NCBI GenBank assembly: GCA_027694045.1
Contig: JAQEWB010000002.1
Location: forward strand, 310,001-374,000
Length of the DNA stretch: 64,000 bases
Direction of reading: 5' to 3'
Source of the DNA: Bacillaceae bacterium OF18-1A
Lineage (GTDB): Bacteria; Bacillota; Bacilli; Bacillales; Bacillaceae_G
Every line of letters begins with the position of its first letter. The stretch's first letter is position 1. A model generated the notes under the pieces. It did no database searches. It saw only the letters and a program-made list of their open reading frames with translations, and was not told where the DNA came from. Position numbers and translations under genes: made by a program. This document shows, one piece after another, positions 45,787 to 55,619 of the stretch.

Positions 45787-46020
45787 GAGACCTTCTCATC
45801 CCAAAAAGGGACGAGAAAGTCTCCCGCGGTACCACCCTAGTAGATCCTATACGTACGTATAAAATCCTCTTTATATTCTTAACGCGAATATACGCCTACG
45901 CTTACTGAATTTCAGCGCGGAACTCCAGGGTGATATTCCCATTATCTCCTTATCCTGAGCTTACACCGTCCTCAGTTCGCTATATAAGGTTTGAAAAGGT
46001 ACTTATCCCTATCTTCGTTT
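45787..46020 (-). promoter_or_regulatory. T-box riboswitch controlling ileS
   Basis: The T-box core AGGGTGGTACCGCGG is at 45824-45838 (minus strand). The specifier loop GGGAATATCACCC shows the isoleucine codon ATC at 45932-45934. The terminator arms GAGACCTTCTCATC/GACGAGAAAGTCTC are at 45787-45823 with a T-run. Uncharged tRNA-Ile would stabilise the antiterminator and allow ileS transcription. The structure fills most of the 343-base gap between ileS and divIVA. Confidence 0.95.
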
Positions 46021-46075
46021 TTCTTAATAAATATGTTGTTTAAAATTATATGTAATAATGAGAAAAACGTCAAGC

Positions 46076-46582
46076 TTACACTGTTTCTTCTTTTTTCAAC
46101 AGCTCGTCTACTTCGTCTTCTAACTCAATTAATTTATCCCAATCATCGTTATTTAGCATTTCAAGCTGTGTCTCTAATAACATACGGAAACGAGTTCGGA
46201 ATACTTTTGCTTGTTTCTTTAACTCTTCAATATCGAAAGCAACTTTTCTTGATTTTACTAAAGCTTCGTTAATAATACGATCTGCATTCTTTTCAGCTTC
46301 ACGTACGATTAATTTCGCTTCTTTTTGCGCATTACGTTTTACTTCTTCCGCTGCTTCTTGTGCAACAACGATAGATTTGTTTAACGTATCTTCAATATTA
46401 GAGAAATGATCTAACTTTCCTTCTAATTGCGCAACCTTTTCTTCTAAAGCTTTTTTCTCACGAATGACTAATTCATAATCCTTGATAATTTGATCAAGAA
46501 ACTCATTTACTTGATCTTCATCATAGCCACGGAATCCGCGACCAAATTCTTTGTTATGAATATCTAATGGTGTTAACGGCAC
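46076..46582 (-). CDS. divIVA: cell division initiation protein DivIVA
   Basis: 168 residues from a GTG with GGAGGTGG upstream. It binds negatively curved membrane at poles and division septa through the N-terminal PLTPLDIHNKEFGRGFRGYD segment and forms long coiled coils. In Bacillus it positions MinJ/MinCD and anchors the chromosome origin in sporulation. Coiled-coil heptads run from about 30 to 150. Confidence 0.96.
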   Translation of the reverse strand: MPLTPLDIHNKEFGRGFRGYDEDQVNEFLDQIIKDYELVIREKKALEEKVAQLEGKLDHFSNIEDTLNKSIVVAQEAAEEVKRNAQKEAKLIVREAEKNADRIINEALVKSRKVAFDIEELKKQAKVFRTRFRMLLETQLEMLNNDDWDKLIELEDEVDELLKKEETV

Positions 46583-46671
46583 AACGCCACCTCCAAATAA
46601 TTATCTAAATTTCCTCTTTCAATTATATCTTTTCTTCGACAAAATAGGAGGATTTCCTTCTAAAAAACCAA

Positions 46672-47439
46672 TCATTTTAGTATACCATACAAAATTCTCC
46701 ATTTGTCGCGCTTTGTTCTACCTTCTACAGAAAATAATTTACTTCGTCCATATCCTCTTACTGAAAACACATCTCCCGCATAACATTCATAAGAAGTTTG
46801 TTCCACAGTTTTCCAATTAACTTTTACTAAACCATTTTTTATTAAAGGTTGAACTTTTTGTCTAGATATATGTAACATTTCAGCCAGCATAACATCTAAG
46901 CGGAGTGAAGAAACCGTTCCAGATTTCTCTCCCCACGTCTCATGCATCTGTAAAATTTGTTCTCCTTGTATAGGTAATAAGGAGACTTTCACTTTCCCTA
47001 TTGATTGTAAGTTCATCTCAATATACGATACGATTTCTTTAGCAACTACAATTTGGGCACGATTTTCTTGAAGTAAAATATCACCGCATTTTTCTCTCGT
47101 TAAACCGAGAGACATAAATGCACCTAATATTTGCCGATGTTCTAGCGTATAAAACTTGGAAGGATAGTCAATTTCTAATACTTCTACTTGAAATTCTTCT
47201 TCATTCAATTCTAGATAGTCTGGGTAAATAAGTGCTCTCCTGCGCTCCGCATGTGGCGTTGCACCATCAAATTGCACAGCAACATCTCCTTGTCCTATTA
47301 CCATAGAAACAATTTGTTGCTGTCTTGGATCAAGGAAATCTGTTAATTTCACTTGATGGTACTCCGCAGTTCGCTTCCACTCTAACACTTTATCCACAAA
47401 GACCTCTTCATCAGGTCTGAAATGTTCGTAAATGCTCAT
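46672..47439 (-). CDS. ylmH: S4-domain RNA-binding protein YlmH
   Basis: 255 residues. An N-terminal DUF2004-like region with DPRQQQIV, and a C-terminal S4 domain LRLDVMLAEMLHISRQKV. B. subtilis YlmH has been linked to rescue of stalled 50S-peptidyl-tRNA complexes, acting beside RqcH; that role is taken from the literature as I recall it. It sits in the conserved division cluster between ylmG and divIVA. Confidence 0.9.
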   Translation of the reverse strand: MSIYEHFRPDEEVFVDKVLEWKRTAEYHQVKLTDFLDPRQQQIVSMVIGQGDVAVQFDGATPHAERRRALIYPDYLELNEEEFQVEVLEIDYPSKFYTLEHRQILGAFMSLGLTREKCGDILLQENRAQIVVAKEIVSYIEMNLQSIGKVKVSLLPIQGEQILQMHETWGEKSGTVSSLRLDVMLAEMLHISRQKVQPLIKNGLVKVNWKTVEQTSYECYAGDVFSVRGYGRSKLFSVEGRTKRDKWRILYGILK

Positions 47440-47454
47440 GTATTTAACCTCTTA

Positions 47455-47718
47455 CTATAAAAAATAGCTGAACAAACTGAACAAACCAACTTTAGCTAGT
47501 TTTAACGCAAAAATCGCAACAAGTGGAGAAATATCAATCATACCAAGCGGCGGAATAAATCTGCGAAATGGTTCTAAATACGGTTCACAAATACGCGCAA
47601 GAAAATCTCCAAACGTTGATTCCTTAGCTCCAGGGAACCATGATAGGAGAATATAAATAATAAGTGCCCACGAGTAAATCTCGAAAGCATAACTTAACAC
47701 CATTAAAACTGTTGTCAT
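47455..47718 (-). CDS. ylmG: YggT family membrane protein YlmG
   Basis: 87 residues with two membrane helices separated by a conserved loop SWFPGAKES and RICEPYLEPFRRFIPPLGMIDISP, the YggT signature. Members affect cell division or nucleoid distribution. It lies six bases after sepF. Confidence 0.9.
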   Translation of the reverse strand: MTTVLMVLSYAFEIYSWALIIYILLSWFPGAKESTFGDFLARICEPYLEPFRRFIPPLGMIDISPLVAIFALKLAKVGLFSLFSYFL

Positions 47719-47724
47719 GGCGTA

Positions 47725-48195
47725 TTACCACCTCTTTATATTTGTTTCTTCTTCTTCACCGAATAACTCTGAAATTGCACCAACAATATCTACATTTTCA
47801 GGTGTACACATAAATGTTTTCGGTCCTATTTTTTGAATATCCCCGCCTATAGCGTATACAGTACCACTTAAAAAGTCAACGATACGTACCGCTTGATCAG
47901 TAGACATTCTTTGTAAATTAATCACAACAGCTCGTCTACCTTTTAAATGGTCCGCAATCCCTTGTGCTTCCGAATATGTGCGTGGTTCTAATAAAACAAC
48001 TTTTGAAGATTGCTTTGCCGTTTCAATGCTCACAACATTTTGTTTCGTTTGCGCTTTTGGAAACGTCACATCTTGTTGTTCAGGTGGATCTTGCTGCTTC
48101 TTCATGTCTGTTTGCTCCTTTTCATAGCTATATTGAGCTGCTTCTTTTTCTTCTGGTGTATCAAAAAAGAAGTATTTTACCTTTGACCAACTCAT
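47725..48195 (-). CDS. sepF: cell division protein SepF
   Basis: 156 residues. The N-terminal amphipathic helix [10 protein letters not shown] anchors it to the membrane; an acidic/Gln-rich linker follows; the C-terminal domain (about 70-150, including [12 protein letters not shown] and [12 protein letters not shown]) forms rings that bundle FtsZ filaments. It can substitute for FtsA as the membrane tether. Confidence 0.95.
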   Translation of the reverse strand: MSWSKVKYFFFDTPEEKEAAQYSYEKEQTDMKKQQDPPEQQDVTFPKAQTKQNVVSIETAKQSSKVVLLEPRTYSEAQGIADHLKGRRAVVINLQRMSTDQAVRIVDFLSGTVYAIGGDIQKIGPKTFMCTPENVDIVGAISELFGEEEETNIKRW

Positions 48196-48214
48196 AATAA
48201 GATTCTCCTTCCTT

Positions 48215-48889
48215 TTACGCTTTTCCTACTAAAATCGTTCCCAAACGAATATATGTAGCACCTTCTTCAATTGCGATCGTGTAATCGTTGGACATACCCA
48301 TTGATAATTCTTTACATGGCGCATGTAACAATTTTAAATTCTGTACCTCTTCCTGAAGCATACGCAACTCCTTAAAACAGCGTCTGATTTCTCCCTCTTC
48401 TTCTGTAAACGGAGCCATTGTCATTAGTCCAACGACTTCAATCTTATCAAATTCTTGCAAACTTTGAATAAAAGAAACTGTTTCTTCTATTGCCAATCCT
48501 TGTTTTGATTCTTCAGATGACGTTTTTACCTGAATGAAACATTTCACTTTCTTATCAGCACGTTTCTGAATTTCTTGTGCAAGAGAAAGGCGATCTAGTG
48601 AATGTAAATAATCAATCTCATTAATGATTTCTTTTACTTTTCGCGTTTGTAGTGATCCAATAAAGTGCCACTTTACTTTTGAACCGAAATGCTCATATTT
48701 TTGTAAAAAACCTTCATTTCTATTTTCACCTAAATCGATAATTCCAGCTTCAATTACTTCGTTTGTTTTTTCAATCCCTACAGTTTTTGTAACTGCAACG
48801 AGTTTAATATCTTGCAGCGAACGTCCAGATCGCACACAACATTCTTTAATGGTTTCATTTACAATGGCTAAATTTGTTTGTACTGTCAC
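48215..48889 (-). CDS. ylmE: YggS-family pyridoxal phosphate homeostasis protein (YlmE)
   Basis: 224 residues from a GTG with AAGGAGG upstream; overlaps the pgeF stop. A single-domain alanine-racemase-like barrel binding PLP through the Lys in [10 protein letters not shown], with [10 protein letters not shown] and the late LSMGMSNDY phosphate loop. It has no known catalytic activity and buffers free PLP in other bacteria. Confidence 0.93.
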   Translation of the reverse strand: MTVQTNLAIVNETIKECCVRSGRSLQDIKLVAVTKTVGIEKTNEVIEAGIIDLGENRNEGFLQKYEHFGSKVKWHFIGSLQTRKVKEIINEIDYLHSLDRLSLAQEIQKRADKKVKCFIQVKTSSEESKQGLAIEETVSFIQSLQEFDKIEVVGLMTMAPFTEEEGEIRRCFKELRMLQEEVQNLKLLHAPCKELSMGMSNDYTIAIEEGATYIRLGTILVGKA

Positions 48890-49704
48890 TTGCTTTCTTC
48901 CTCCTTAAAACCTATGAAACTCAACATTCTCCCTGTCTTTCCTTGATCGCGACGATGAGAGAAAAAGAGTTGTTCTTCACAGCTTGTACAAAGAGATGAC
49001 ATTACAATATTCTCTTCTTTTATGCCTGCTTGTACACATAATATACGATTAATTTCTTTTAAATTAATTGCGTACTGCCCATCAGAAATTTTCTTATAAG
49101 GAACAGAACCATCGACTACTTGCTGTGCTGCTGTTAATACTCGATCATCCACAACATAACAACAAGATCCAATTGCCGGTCCAATCGCAACATAAATGTC
49201 ATCACTTGAAATACCTTCTGCATTCCACTTATGAATCATTTCTTTTGCAATCTCTTGTACAGTCCCTTTCCACCCAGCATGTGCAAGTCCTATCATACCA
49301 TGTGATGGTGCATAAAAATAGAGCGGAACACAATCCGCGTAACAAGACGTTAAGAGAACATCTTCATTACTCGTATAAATGCCATCTGTTTTTGAAATGC
49401 CGTCTTCATAAGAATAGACGCCACTCCCTTTTTCCTCTTGACCTACTTTTTCAACATGATGATCATGAACTTGTTCAGAGCAAATCCAGTTTTCTAATGG
49501 TTTTTGTAACTTATTGGCTAAAATGCGTCTGTTTTCATGAACGTTCTCCACGATATCATTCACATGTAATCCTAAATTCATCGCATGAAAGGAGCCCGTA
49601 CTTATCCCACCATCTTTTGTCGTAAATCCAGCAGTAATGTTTCCAAGTTCTTTCCACGCTTGTAAATACAGTATACCGTCCACATATTTAAATGGTTCTC
49701 TCAT
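48886..49704 (-). CDS. pgeF: peptidoglycan editing factor PgeF (YlmD, laccase-fold)
   Basis: 272 residues from MREPFKYVDG with AAAAGGAG upstream; the frame extending 39 bases further has no site. It belongs to the DUF152 multicopper-like family; E. coli YfiH removes wrong residues from UDP-MurNAc precursors. Metal-ligand motifs: TSCYADCVPLYF, LAHAGWKGTVQEI and a late SLCTSCEEQLFFSHRRD. Sits in the ylmC-pgeF-ylmE-sepF unit. Confidence 0.92.
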   Translation of the reverse strand: MREPFKYVDGILYLQAWKELGNITAGFTTKDGGISTGSFHAMNLGLHVNDIVENVHENRRILANKLQKPLENWICSEQVHDHHVEKVGQEEKGSGVYSYEDGISKTDGIYTSNEDVLLTSCYADCVPLYFYAPSHGMIGLAHAGWKGTVQEIAKEMIHKWNAEGISSDDIYVAIGPAIGSCCYVVDDRVLTAAQQVVDGSVPYKKISDGQYAINLKEINRILCVQAGIKEENIVMSSLCTSCEEQLFFSHRRDQGKTGRMLSFIGFKEEESK

Positions 49705-49734
49705 AAAGCGGCTCCTTTTAATTAAAATAACGTA

Positions 49735-49773
49735 AAAAAGCATGGTACTTCCTGTCTATTTTACCATACTTTT
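49735..49773 (-). terminator. terminator after ylmC
   Basis: AAAAAGCATGGTA and TACCATACTTTT arms (one mismatch) with a 14-base loop, T-run on the minus strand. Confidence 0.5.
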
Positions 49774-49821
49774 ATTTTTTCATAATGCCAACAGAAAAAA
49801 AAGAGGAATTTGTAATATTCT

Positions 49822-50106
49822 TTATGAAATTGTCGGTGTTTGTATTGATTTTGTTACAGAGTTAACAGGATCTACTCTTACAAGTATGACATCTTCCCCG
49901 ATTTTCGCGATTTCTTTCCAAGGAATTACAATTTCTACGTCTTTTCCAAAAATCCCTAGCATACGTGCCTGTTTAGAAATAATAATAGATTGAATCTTAC
50001 CAGTATTTATATCAATTTCAATATCCCCGATATTTCCAAGTCTTTTACCATCTGAAATATTTATAACATCCTTCATCTGTAACTCTGAAATTCGTATCAC
50101 TTTCAT
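49822..50106 (-). CDS. ylmC: YlmC/YmxH family sporulation protein (PRC-barrel)
   Basis: 94 residues. It opens MKVIRISELQMKDVINIS and has the PRC-barrel pattern GKRLGNIGDIEID and IPWKEIAKIGEDVILV. The family is restricted to endospore formers; its function is unsettled. It is just downstream of sigG, with a terminator in between. Confidence 0.88.
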   Translation of the reverse strand: MKVIRISELQMKDVINISDGKRLGNIGDIEIDINTGKIQSIIISKQARMLGIFGKDVEIVIPWKEIAKIGEDVILVRVDPVNSVTKSIQTPTIS

Positions 50107-50235
50107 CCTCTCCCTTATATGGCGAATTCGAAGTGTATCTCATATTTACAGAAAGTAACTTATTTAAGCTCTATGCTATTTTCATTATATGAACACAACC
50201 TTCCTACTATGAGCGCAAACTATATTACATATAAA

Positions 50236-50263
50236 AAGGTCTCACCATAATTGGTGAGACCTT
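50236..50263 (-). terminator. sigG terminator
   Basis: AAGGTCTCACC and GGTGAGACCTT arms with a six-base loop. It overlaps the sigG stop codon; the T-run on the minus side is at 50231-50237. Confidence 0.88.
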
Positions 50264-51041
50264 ATCCTTGAATCGTTTTATTCATTTGTTTAATAGCTGA
50301 TTTCTCTAAACGTGATACTTGAGCCTGAGAAATCCCAATTTCTTCTGCAACTTCCATCTGTGTTTTCCCTTGAAAGAAACGTTTTCTAATAATCATTTTC
50401 TCGCGGTCATTTAAACGTTTCATTCCTTCTTTCAACGCTAACTCTTCAACCCACTGCTCGTCCTTTTGTTTTTCATCACTTAACTGATCCATAACAAAAA
50501 TAGGATCTCCTCCATCGTTATAAATCGGCTCAAATAATGAAACTGGATCTTGAATCGCATCTAAAGCAAAAACAATTTCTTCATGCGTCACTTCTAGCAC
50601 TTTTGCAATATCCATTGCTGTTGGTTCTTTTGAATTTTCTGCAATCAACTTCTCTCTTACTTGTAAAGCTTTATACGCAATATCTCGTAATGAGCGAGAT
50701 ACGCGAATCGGATTATTATCACGCAAATATCTGCGTATTTCCCCAATAATCATCGGCACAGCATACGTTGAAAATTTTACATTTTGGCCTAAATCAAAGT
50801 TATCAATGGATTTCATAAGTCCAATGCAACCAACTTGAAATAAATCGTCAACATATTCTCCTCTGTTATTAAATCTTTGGATGACGCTCAGTACAAGACG
50901 TAAGTTTCCATTCACTAATTTTTCTCTTGCGCTTATCTCTCCACTTTGCATTTCACGAAATAATTTACGCATCTCTTCATTTTTCAGTACTGGAAGTTTG
51001 GCTGTATCCACACCGCAAATTTCTACTTTGTTTCTCGTCAA
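50262..51041 (-). CDS. sigG: RNA polymerase forespore sigma factor G
   Basis: 259 residues from a TTG with GGAGGGAAC upstream. It drives late forespore genes. N-terminal anti-sigma-sensitive segment MTRNKVEICGVDTAKLPVL; region 2 with NLRLVLSVIQRF and DLFQVGCIGLMKSIDNFD; region 4 helix-turn-helix GISQAQVSRLEKSAIKQM. Immediately downstream of sigE but behind a strong terminator. Confidence 0.97.
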   Translation of the reverse strand: MTRNKVEICGVDTAKLPVLKNEEMRKLFREMQSGEISAREKLVNGNLRLVLSVIQRFNNRGEYVDDLFQVGCIGLMKSIDNFDLGQNVKFSTYAVPMIIGEIRRYLRDNNPIRVSRSLRDIAYKALQVREKLIAENSKEPTAMDIAKVLEVTHEEIVFALDAIQDPVSLFEPIYNDGGDPIFVMDQLSDEKQKDEQWVEELALKEGMKRLNDREKMIIRKRFFQGKTQMEVAEEIGISQAQVSRLEKSAIKQMNKTIQG

Positions 51042-51075
51042 AGTGTTCCCTCCTATCGGGAGTTGCTGTACAGTG

Positions 51076-51106
51076 TAAAGTATTTCCTTTGAAGGAGATT
51101 TTATGC
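51076..51106 (-). promoter_or_regulatory. possible sigma-F/G promoter of sigG
   Basis: Minus-strand GCATA (51102-51106) and AATACTTTA (51076-51084), 17 bases apart, partly fit the forespore sigma consensus (GCATA, CATNNTA-like). It lies about 35 bases before the TTG. Autoregulation is known for sigG. Confidence 0.4.
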
Positions 51107-51158
51107 ATGCGGTTTTCTCTTCCGTTTTTATTTAGGTCGTTTCTACTAGTACAAATAA

Positions 51159-51200
51159 AAAGAATAAGACCAGCCTAGATAACGGCTGGTCTTATTCTTT
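51159..51200 (-). terminator. sigE terminator
   Basis: Seventeen-base perfect arms, AAAGAATAAGACCAGCC and complement, with an eight-base loop. It overlaps the sigE stop and is followed by TTTT. Confidence 0.9.
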
Positions 51201-51918
51201 ACACCATTTTATTAAATTCTTTTCGTAATCTTTTTATGATTCTTTTTTCTAAACGTGAAATGTATGACTGTGAGATTCCGAGCATATCCGCTACATCTTT
51301 TTGTGTCTTTTCCTCTCCACCAGCAAGACCAAATCTAAGCTCCATAATTTGTTTTTCACGATCATTTAATTGATGTAACGCCTTCATTAGAAGATGGCGA
51401 TCTACAGTAGCTTCAAGATCTTTTGTAATAATATCATCATCCGTACCTAACACGTCTGATAACAACAATTCATTCCCATCCCAATCAATGTTAAGTGGTT
51501 CATCAAAAGAAACTTCCGAACGATTTTTATTATTTCGACGCAAGTGCATTAATATCTCATTTTCTATACAACGAGATGCATATGTTGCTAATTTAATTTT
51601 CTTTTCTGGATTAAATGTATTGACCGCTTTAATAAGACCGATTGTTCCTATGCTAATCAAATCTTCAATGTTTATTCCTGTATTCTCAAACTTTCTTGCT
51701 ATATATACAACTAACCGCAAGTTACGTTCAATAAGTAATGATCTTGCTGCCTGATCTCCTTTTGGCAATTTATTCAAAAGAACTTCCTCTTCTTCTTTCG
51801 TTAACGGCGGTGGTAACGCCTCACTTCCTCCAATATAATAAATTTCATCGGTCTTAATTCCTAATTTCAGCAATACTTTATACCAAAGGTATACTAAATA
51901 AAATTTTAATTTCATCAT
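51199..51918 (-). CDS. sigE: RNA polymerase mother-cell sigma factor E (pro-form)
   Basis: 239 residues from [25 protein letters not shown] lies upstream, and the longer frame into spoIIGA is not used. The hydrophobic N-terminal pro-sequence (about 27 residues, ending before the [18 protein letters not shown] region) tethers the protein until cleaved by SpoIIGA. Region 2 has [21 protein letters not shown]; region 4 has [18 protein letters not shown]. Operon with spoIIGA. Confidence 0.97.
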
Positions 51919-51937
51919 ATTATCCCGCCTCTCATAA

Positions 51938-52855
51938 TTAAGCAATTACCATTTTTTGTGAAATTAACATTTTTGGATGCACAATGCATTGATACTCTCC
52001 ATTGGTAGACAATTGTTGTGTATTTAATCCAATTAATACTTTGTTTACAATAATAGAACTACCTTCATGATCAACTTGCACACTATCTGGCTTAATTGCC
52101 CATAAAAATTGATTCTCTATCCCAACTGCTCGAAAAGGAATTAGGCGTAATTTTGTTGCCCATCCAGAATCATTTTCTGGTATTTGAGGAATTTCTGTTT
52201 TGGAATAAATTTGTTCTGTTAACCAATCTGGCAAACAATGTTCTAATGATGAAATATGCATAATCATAACGGGTGTTTTCGTTAACGGATCGTAAAGTTG
52301 GTTCCCACTATCAATCAAACCTGCTAATTCTAATTCTTCGTCAGCTAATTGAATTTTCACCTTCACAATTTGATCATAATGAATCTTCGTAACTTCCACA
52401 CTTTCAATGCGCTTTTTAGAAAAATAATAAATGACTGGAAAACCAAAAATAACAAATAACCAACTAATTGGATCACCGTAAGAAATTGATTGAGATTGAA
52501 CCAATCCACTTACCATTTCATTCGTTTGCAAAAAGAAATGAGTGCCAATTAATCCTCCACCAACCATAAAGGTTACAAAATAAAAAGTAAAAACGGTTTG
52601 TGTATAATTTCTAAACGTTGTAAACCCAAATGCTGTATACACAATAAGCAACGAGTACAATAGTTTCATAATAGGATGTGTCATCATAGAAGCAAAAGGA
52701 GTAAAGGCAAAAATAACAATGGTAGAACCTATAAATGCCCCTAATACAAGCCTCCATCTTTTGATCTTCTTTTTTAACACGGTAGCTGTTAATAAAAGCA
52801 AAAGAAAATCAATGCAGGCGTTTAACAACCAAACAACGTCGGCGTAAACAACCAA
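51938..52855 (-). CDS. spoIIGA: pro-sigma-E processing peptidase SpoIIGA
   Basis: 305 residues from a TTG at 52855: AGAGGTGA is five to six bases upstream, and the next frame start 48 bases earlier has no site. Five membrane helices (about 1-145) are followed by a cytosolic aspartic-protease-like domain with the catalytic [11 protein letters not shown] (D182). It dimerises and cleaves pro-sigma-E after forespore signalling by SpoIIR. The promoter upstream has the 22-base spacing typical of spoIIG. Confidence 0.95.
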
Positions 52856-52885
52856 ACAATTCACCTCTTTTTTTAAGTTGAGACT

Positions 52886-52919
52886 AGTATAATGCATATC
52901 CAATGGGAAAGTGTGTCAA
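52886..52919 (-). promoter_or_regulatory. Spo0A-type spoIIG promoter with 22-base spacer
   Basis: Minus-strand TTGACA (52914-52919) and TATACT (52886-52891) are separated by 22 bases, the unusual spacing of B. subtilis spoIIG, where Spo0A-phosphate lets sigma-A polymerase use the promoter. A partial 0A box, TGTCGGT (5 of 7), is at 52966-52972. Confidence 0.65.
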
Positions 52920-53009
52920 TTTGCGGAGGTGTTTTTTTGTTATTTTGTGATTTCTAGACATAATCTGTCGGTAAAAAGTAAAAGTATAGTTTCATAGAAT
53001 AATCCACTT

Positions 53010-53036
53010 TTATCCTGCCCGGCAAATAGCAGGATA
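53010..53036. repeat. palindrome between spoIIGA and ftsZ
   Basis: TTATCCTGC and GCAGGATAA arms enclose CCGGCAAAT. It precedes the spoIIG promoter region and could end ftsZ read-through; it lacks a long T-run. Confidence 0.45.
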
Positions 53037-53057
53037 AATTGAAATGTACAAAACAAA

Positions 53058-53082
53058 AAGAGACCTGCTTAGCAGATCTCTT
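53058..53082 (-). terminator. second terminator after ftsZ
   Basis: AAGAGACCTGC and GCAGATCTCTT arms (one mismatch) with a three-base loop; TTTTTG on the minus strand. Confidence 0.7.
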
Positions 53083-53095
53083 CCATTTAGAAAAC

Positions 53096-53119
53096 AAAAA
53101 AGGAGCAAGAAGCTCCTTT
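53096..53119 (-). terminator. first terminator after ftsZ
   Basis: AAAGGAGC and GCTCCTTT arms with a six-base loop and a TTTTTT tail on the minus strand, a few bases past the ftsZ stop. Confidence 0.8.
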
Positions 53120-53123
53120 CCTT

Positions 53124-54275
53124 TTATCGTCTACGACGGTTACGTAAAAATGCTGGAATATCGATATCATCTGAATCTGAATGACGATCATGTACAACTT
53201 GCTCTTCACGCTTCATTTCACGTTTTACTTCACGTTGTTTTGAAGGTTGCGCAACCGGTTGTTGCTGTTGCGTGTGATTTGCAGTTGGACGAATAATTGG
53301 TTTTGGTGGTTGAGTTGCAATTGAATCATCAAAACCAGTTGCAATTACAGTTACAACGATATCATCTTTTAATCCTTCATTAATAACAGAACCGAAGATC
53401 ATATTTACTTCTGGATCTGAAGCTGAAGCTACAATATCTGCCGCTTCTTGTACTTCGTATAAGCTTAAGTTTGCGCCACCCGTAATATTCATGATAACAC
53501 CTTGAGCACCATCAATAGATGTTTCTAATAATGGACTAGAAATCGCTTTTTTCGCAGCTTCAGCAGCACGATTTTCCCCATTACCAGAACCGATACCCAT
53601 TAATGCAGAACCTCTATTAGACATGATTGTCTTCACGTCTGCAAAGTCTAAGTTAATTAGACCTGGTGTAGCAATTAAATCCGAAATACCTTGTACACCT
53701 TGACGTAATACGTTATCAGCTTCACGGAATGCTTCTAACATCGGCGTATTTTTATCAACAATCTCTAATAAGCGATCATTTGGAATTACGATAAGTGTAT
53801 CTACATTTTCTTTAAATGCAGCAATACCAGATGCAGCTTGCGTTGCACGTTTACGTCCTTCAAATGTAAATGGACGCGTTACAACACCAACTGTTAACGC
53901 TCCTAATTCTTTTGCAACTTGAGCAACAACTGGAGCTGCACCAGTTCCAGTTCCGCCGCCCATACCAGCAGTTACGAATACCATATCTGCACCACGAAGC
54001 GCTTCTTGGATCTGTTCTTTGCTTTCTTCCGCAGCTTTTTTCCCTACTTCAGGGTTTGCGCCTGCACCAAGTCCGCGTGTTAATTTTCCACCAATTTGCA
54101 TTTTTGTTTCAGCTTTTGATAAATTTAATGCTTGTGCATCAGTATTCACAGCGATAAAGTCTACACCTTGTACACCGTGTTCAATCATACGGTTTACAGC
54201 ATTGTTTCCGCCACCGCCGACACCGATAACTTTTATATTCGCTAATTGATCTTGAGTAGTATCAAACTCTAACAT
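53124..54275 (-). CDS. ftsZ: cell division protein FtsZ
   Basis: 383 residues. Tubulin-like GTPase that polymerises into the division ring. GTP loop GGGTGTG at 106-112, synergy residues [11 protein letters not shown], and after a basic/Gln linker the C-terminal peptide [15 protein letters not shown], which binds FtsA and SepF. Expressed with ftsA; a 39-base gap separates them. Confidence 0.98.
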   Translation of the reverse strand: MLEFDTTQDQLANIKVIGVGGGGNNAVNRMIEHGVQGVDFIAVNTDAQALNLSKAETKMQIGGKLTRGLGAGANPEVGKKAAEESKEQIQEALRGADMVFVTAGMGGGTGTGAAPVVAQVAKELGALTVGVVTRPFTFEGRKRATQAASGIAAFKENVDTLIVIPNDRLLEIVDKNTPMLEAFREADNVLRQGVQGISDLIATPGLINLDFADVKTIMSNRGSALMGIGSGNGENRAAEAAKKAISSPLLETSIDGAQGVIMNITGGANLSLYEVQEAADIVASASDPEVNMIFGSVINEGLKDDIVVTVIATGFDDSIATQPPKPIIRPTANHTQQQQPVAQPSKQREVKREMKREEQVVHDRHSDSDDIDIPAFLRNRRRR

Positions 54276-54314
54276 GTCGAAATCCCCCTAGAACCTCATT
54301 TTTCGTGTCCAATT

Positions 54315-55619
54315 TTAATCCCATAAATAACGGAATACACGTTTTACTTTTGACATCATACGGTCATCATTTTGATTATTATTGTTTTGATTACGCGTTT
54401 TTTGTTTTGCTGGTTGTTGTTGTTGTACCGGCATCGGTGCAGGAACTGGTTCGAAATGCTCCTGCTTTTCCTGCACATTTTTCCCACGTAATTTAGCTTT
54501 TTGATATGAATGTTTAATTAATCCAACTCCAATTGTATATTGTGGCTCACGCACACCAATATAATCTGGAGTTGCTATACGAACATTTTCATGTAAAATA
54601 TCATATGCAAGATCAAGAACACCTGGCATAGAAGCAATTCCGCCAGTTAGTACATAACCAGAAGCAACTTGTTTTATTCCTAACTTACGTACTTCTTCCT
54701 GAACGAACATTAAAATTTCCTCTACACGAGCCTCGATAATATCCGATAATTCCAATTGTGAATACTGTTCTGTTTGATCACTTCCCATAATAGGAACTGT
54801 AAACATTTCTTCTTCAGATGCTGTATCATAAAAAGCATGTCCATATTTTAACTTAATTTGATCTGCATTTTCCGTTGAAGTTTTCAACCCAATCGCAATA
54901 TCCTTCGTTATATGGTCTCCACCTAATGGCAATACACTTGTCGCTTGTAACTCTCCATCTTTAAAAATAGATAAAGTCGTGGAACCTCCCCCAATATCAA
55001 CAAGGGCTACTCCTCTATTTTTTTCATCAGAAGATAAAGCAACCGTTGCAGCCGCTAAAGGTTGAAGACAAATATCAACAATTTCAAGACCTGCTTTTTC
55101 TACACAACGAAGTAAGTTATGTAGTAAAGTTCTCGAGCCTGTAATAAGTGTACCTTCCATTTCTAATCTTACACCGATCATCCCGCGTGGATCGTTAATC
55201 TCGTCAAGACCGTCTACAATGAACTGTCGAGGTACCACATCAATAAACTCACGTTCCGGAGCAATTGACACAACTTGTGCTGCATCTAGAACGCGTAAGA
55301 CATCTTCATTCCCGATTTCACGATCTTCATTTGAAACAGCTACTACTCCGTGACAAGGAAGTAGCTGCACCTGGTTTGCATTGACACCTACTACAACTTG
55401 CTCAATATGGATTCCCACCATGCGCTCAGCTTGCTCAATTGCTTTTTTAATTGATCGAACAGTCTCATCTATATCAACTATCGATCCCTTCTTTAAACCA
55501 TTTGATTTTACATTTCCAACACCAATAATGTTTAAGCTGTCATTAACCATTTCACCAATGATGACTTTAACATTGGATGTACCGATGTCAAGACTAACAT
55601 ATATTTCATTGCTGTTCAT
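54315..55619 (-). CDS. ftsA: cell division protein FtsA
   Basis: 434 residues. Actin-fold protein that tethers FtsZ to the membrane. ATP phosphate loops DIGTSNVKVII and DIGGGSTTLSIF, the 1C domain between them, TGGIASMPGV, and a C-terminal amphipathic helix KVKRVFRYLWD for membrane binding after a long Gln/Asn linker. Site AAGGAGG. Confidence 0.97.
   Translation of the reverse strand: MNSNEIYVSLDIGTSNVKVIIGEMVNDSLNIIGVGNVKSNGLKKGSIVDIDETVRSIKKAIEQAERMVGIHIEQVVVGVNANQVQLLPCHGVVAVSNEDREIGNEDVLRVLDAAQVVSIAPEREFIDVVPRQFIVDGLDEINDPRGMIGVRLEMEGTLITGSRTLLHNLLRCVEKAGLEIVDICLQPLAAATVALSSDEKNRGVALVDIGGGSTTLSIFKDGELQATSVLPLGGDHITKDIAIGLKTSTENADQIKLKYGHAFYDTASEEEMFTVPIMGSDQTEQYSQLELSDIIEARVEEILMFVQEEVRKLGIKQVASGYVLTGGIASMPGVLDLAYDILHENVRIATPDYIGVREPQYTIGVGLIKHSYQKAKLRGKNVQEKQEHFEPVPAPMPVQQQQPAKQKTRNQNNNNQNDDRMMSKVKRVFRYLWD

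Noticed and set aside
49068..49625. 185-codon plus-strand open frame rich in His and Leu
   Set aside because: Antisense shadow of pgeF with composition typical of the opposite strand of a Bacillus gene.
52920..53123. small RNA gene between ftsZ and spoIIGA
   Set aside because: The hairpins here are explained by two ftsZ terminators and a palindrome; no promoter-terminator pair fits a separate transcript.
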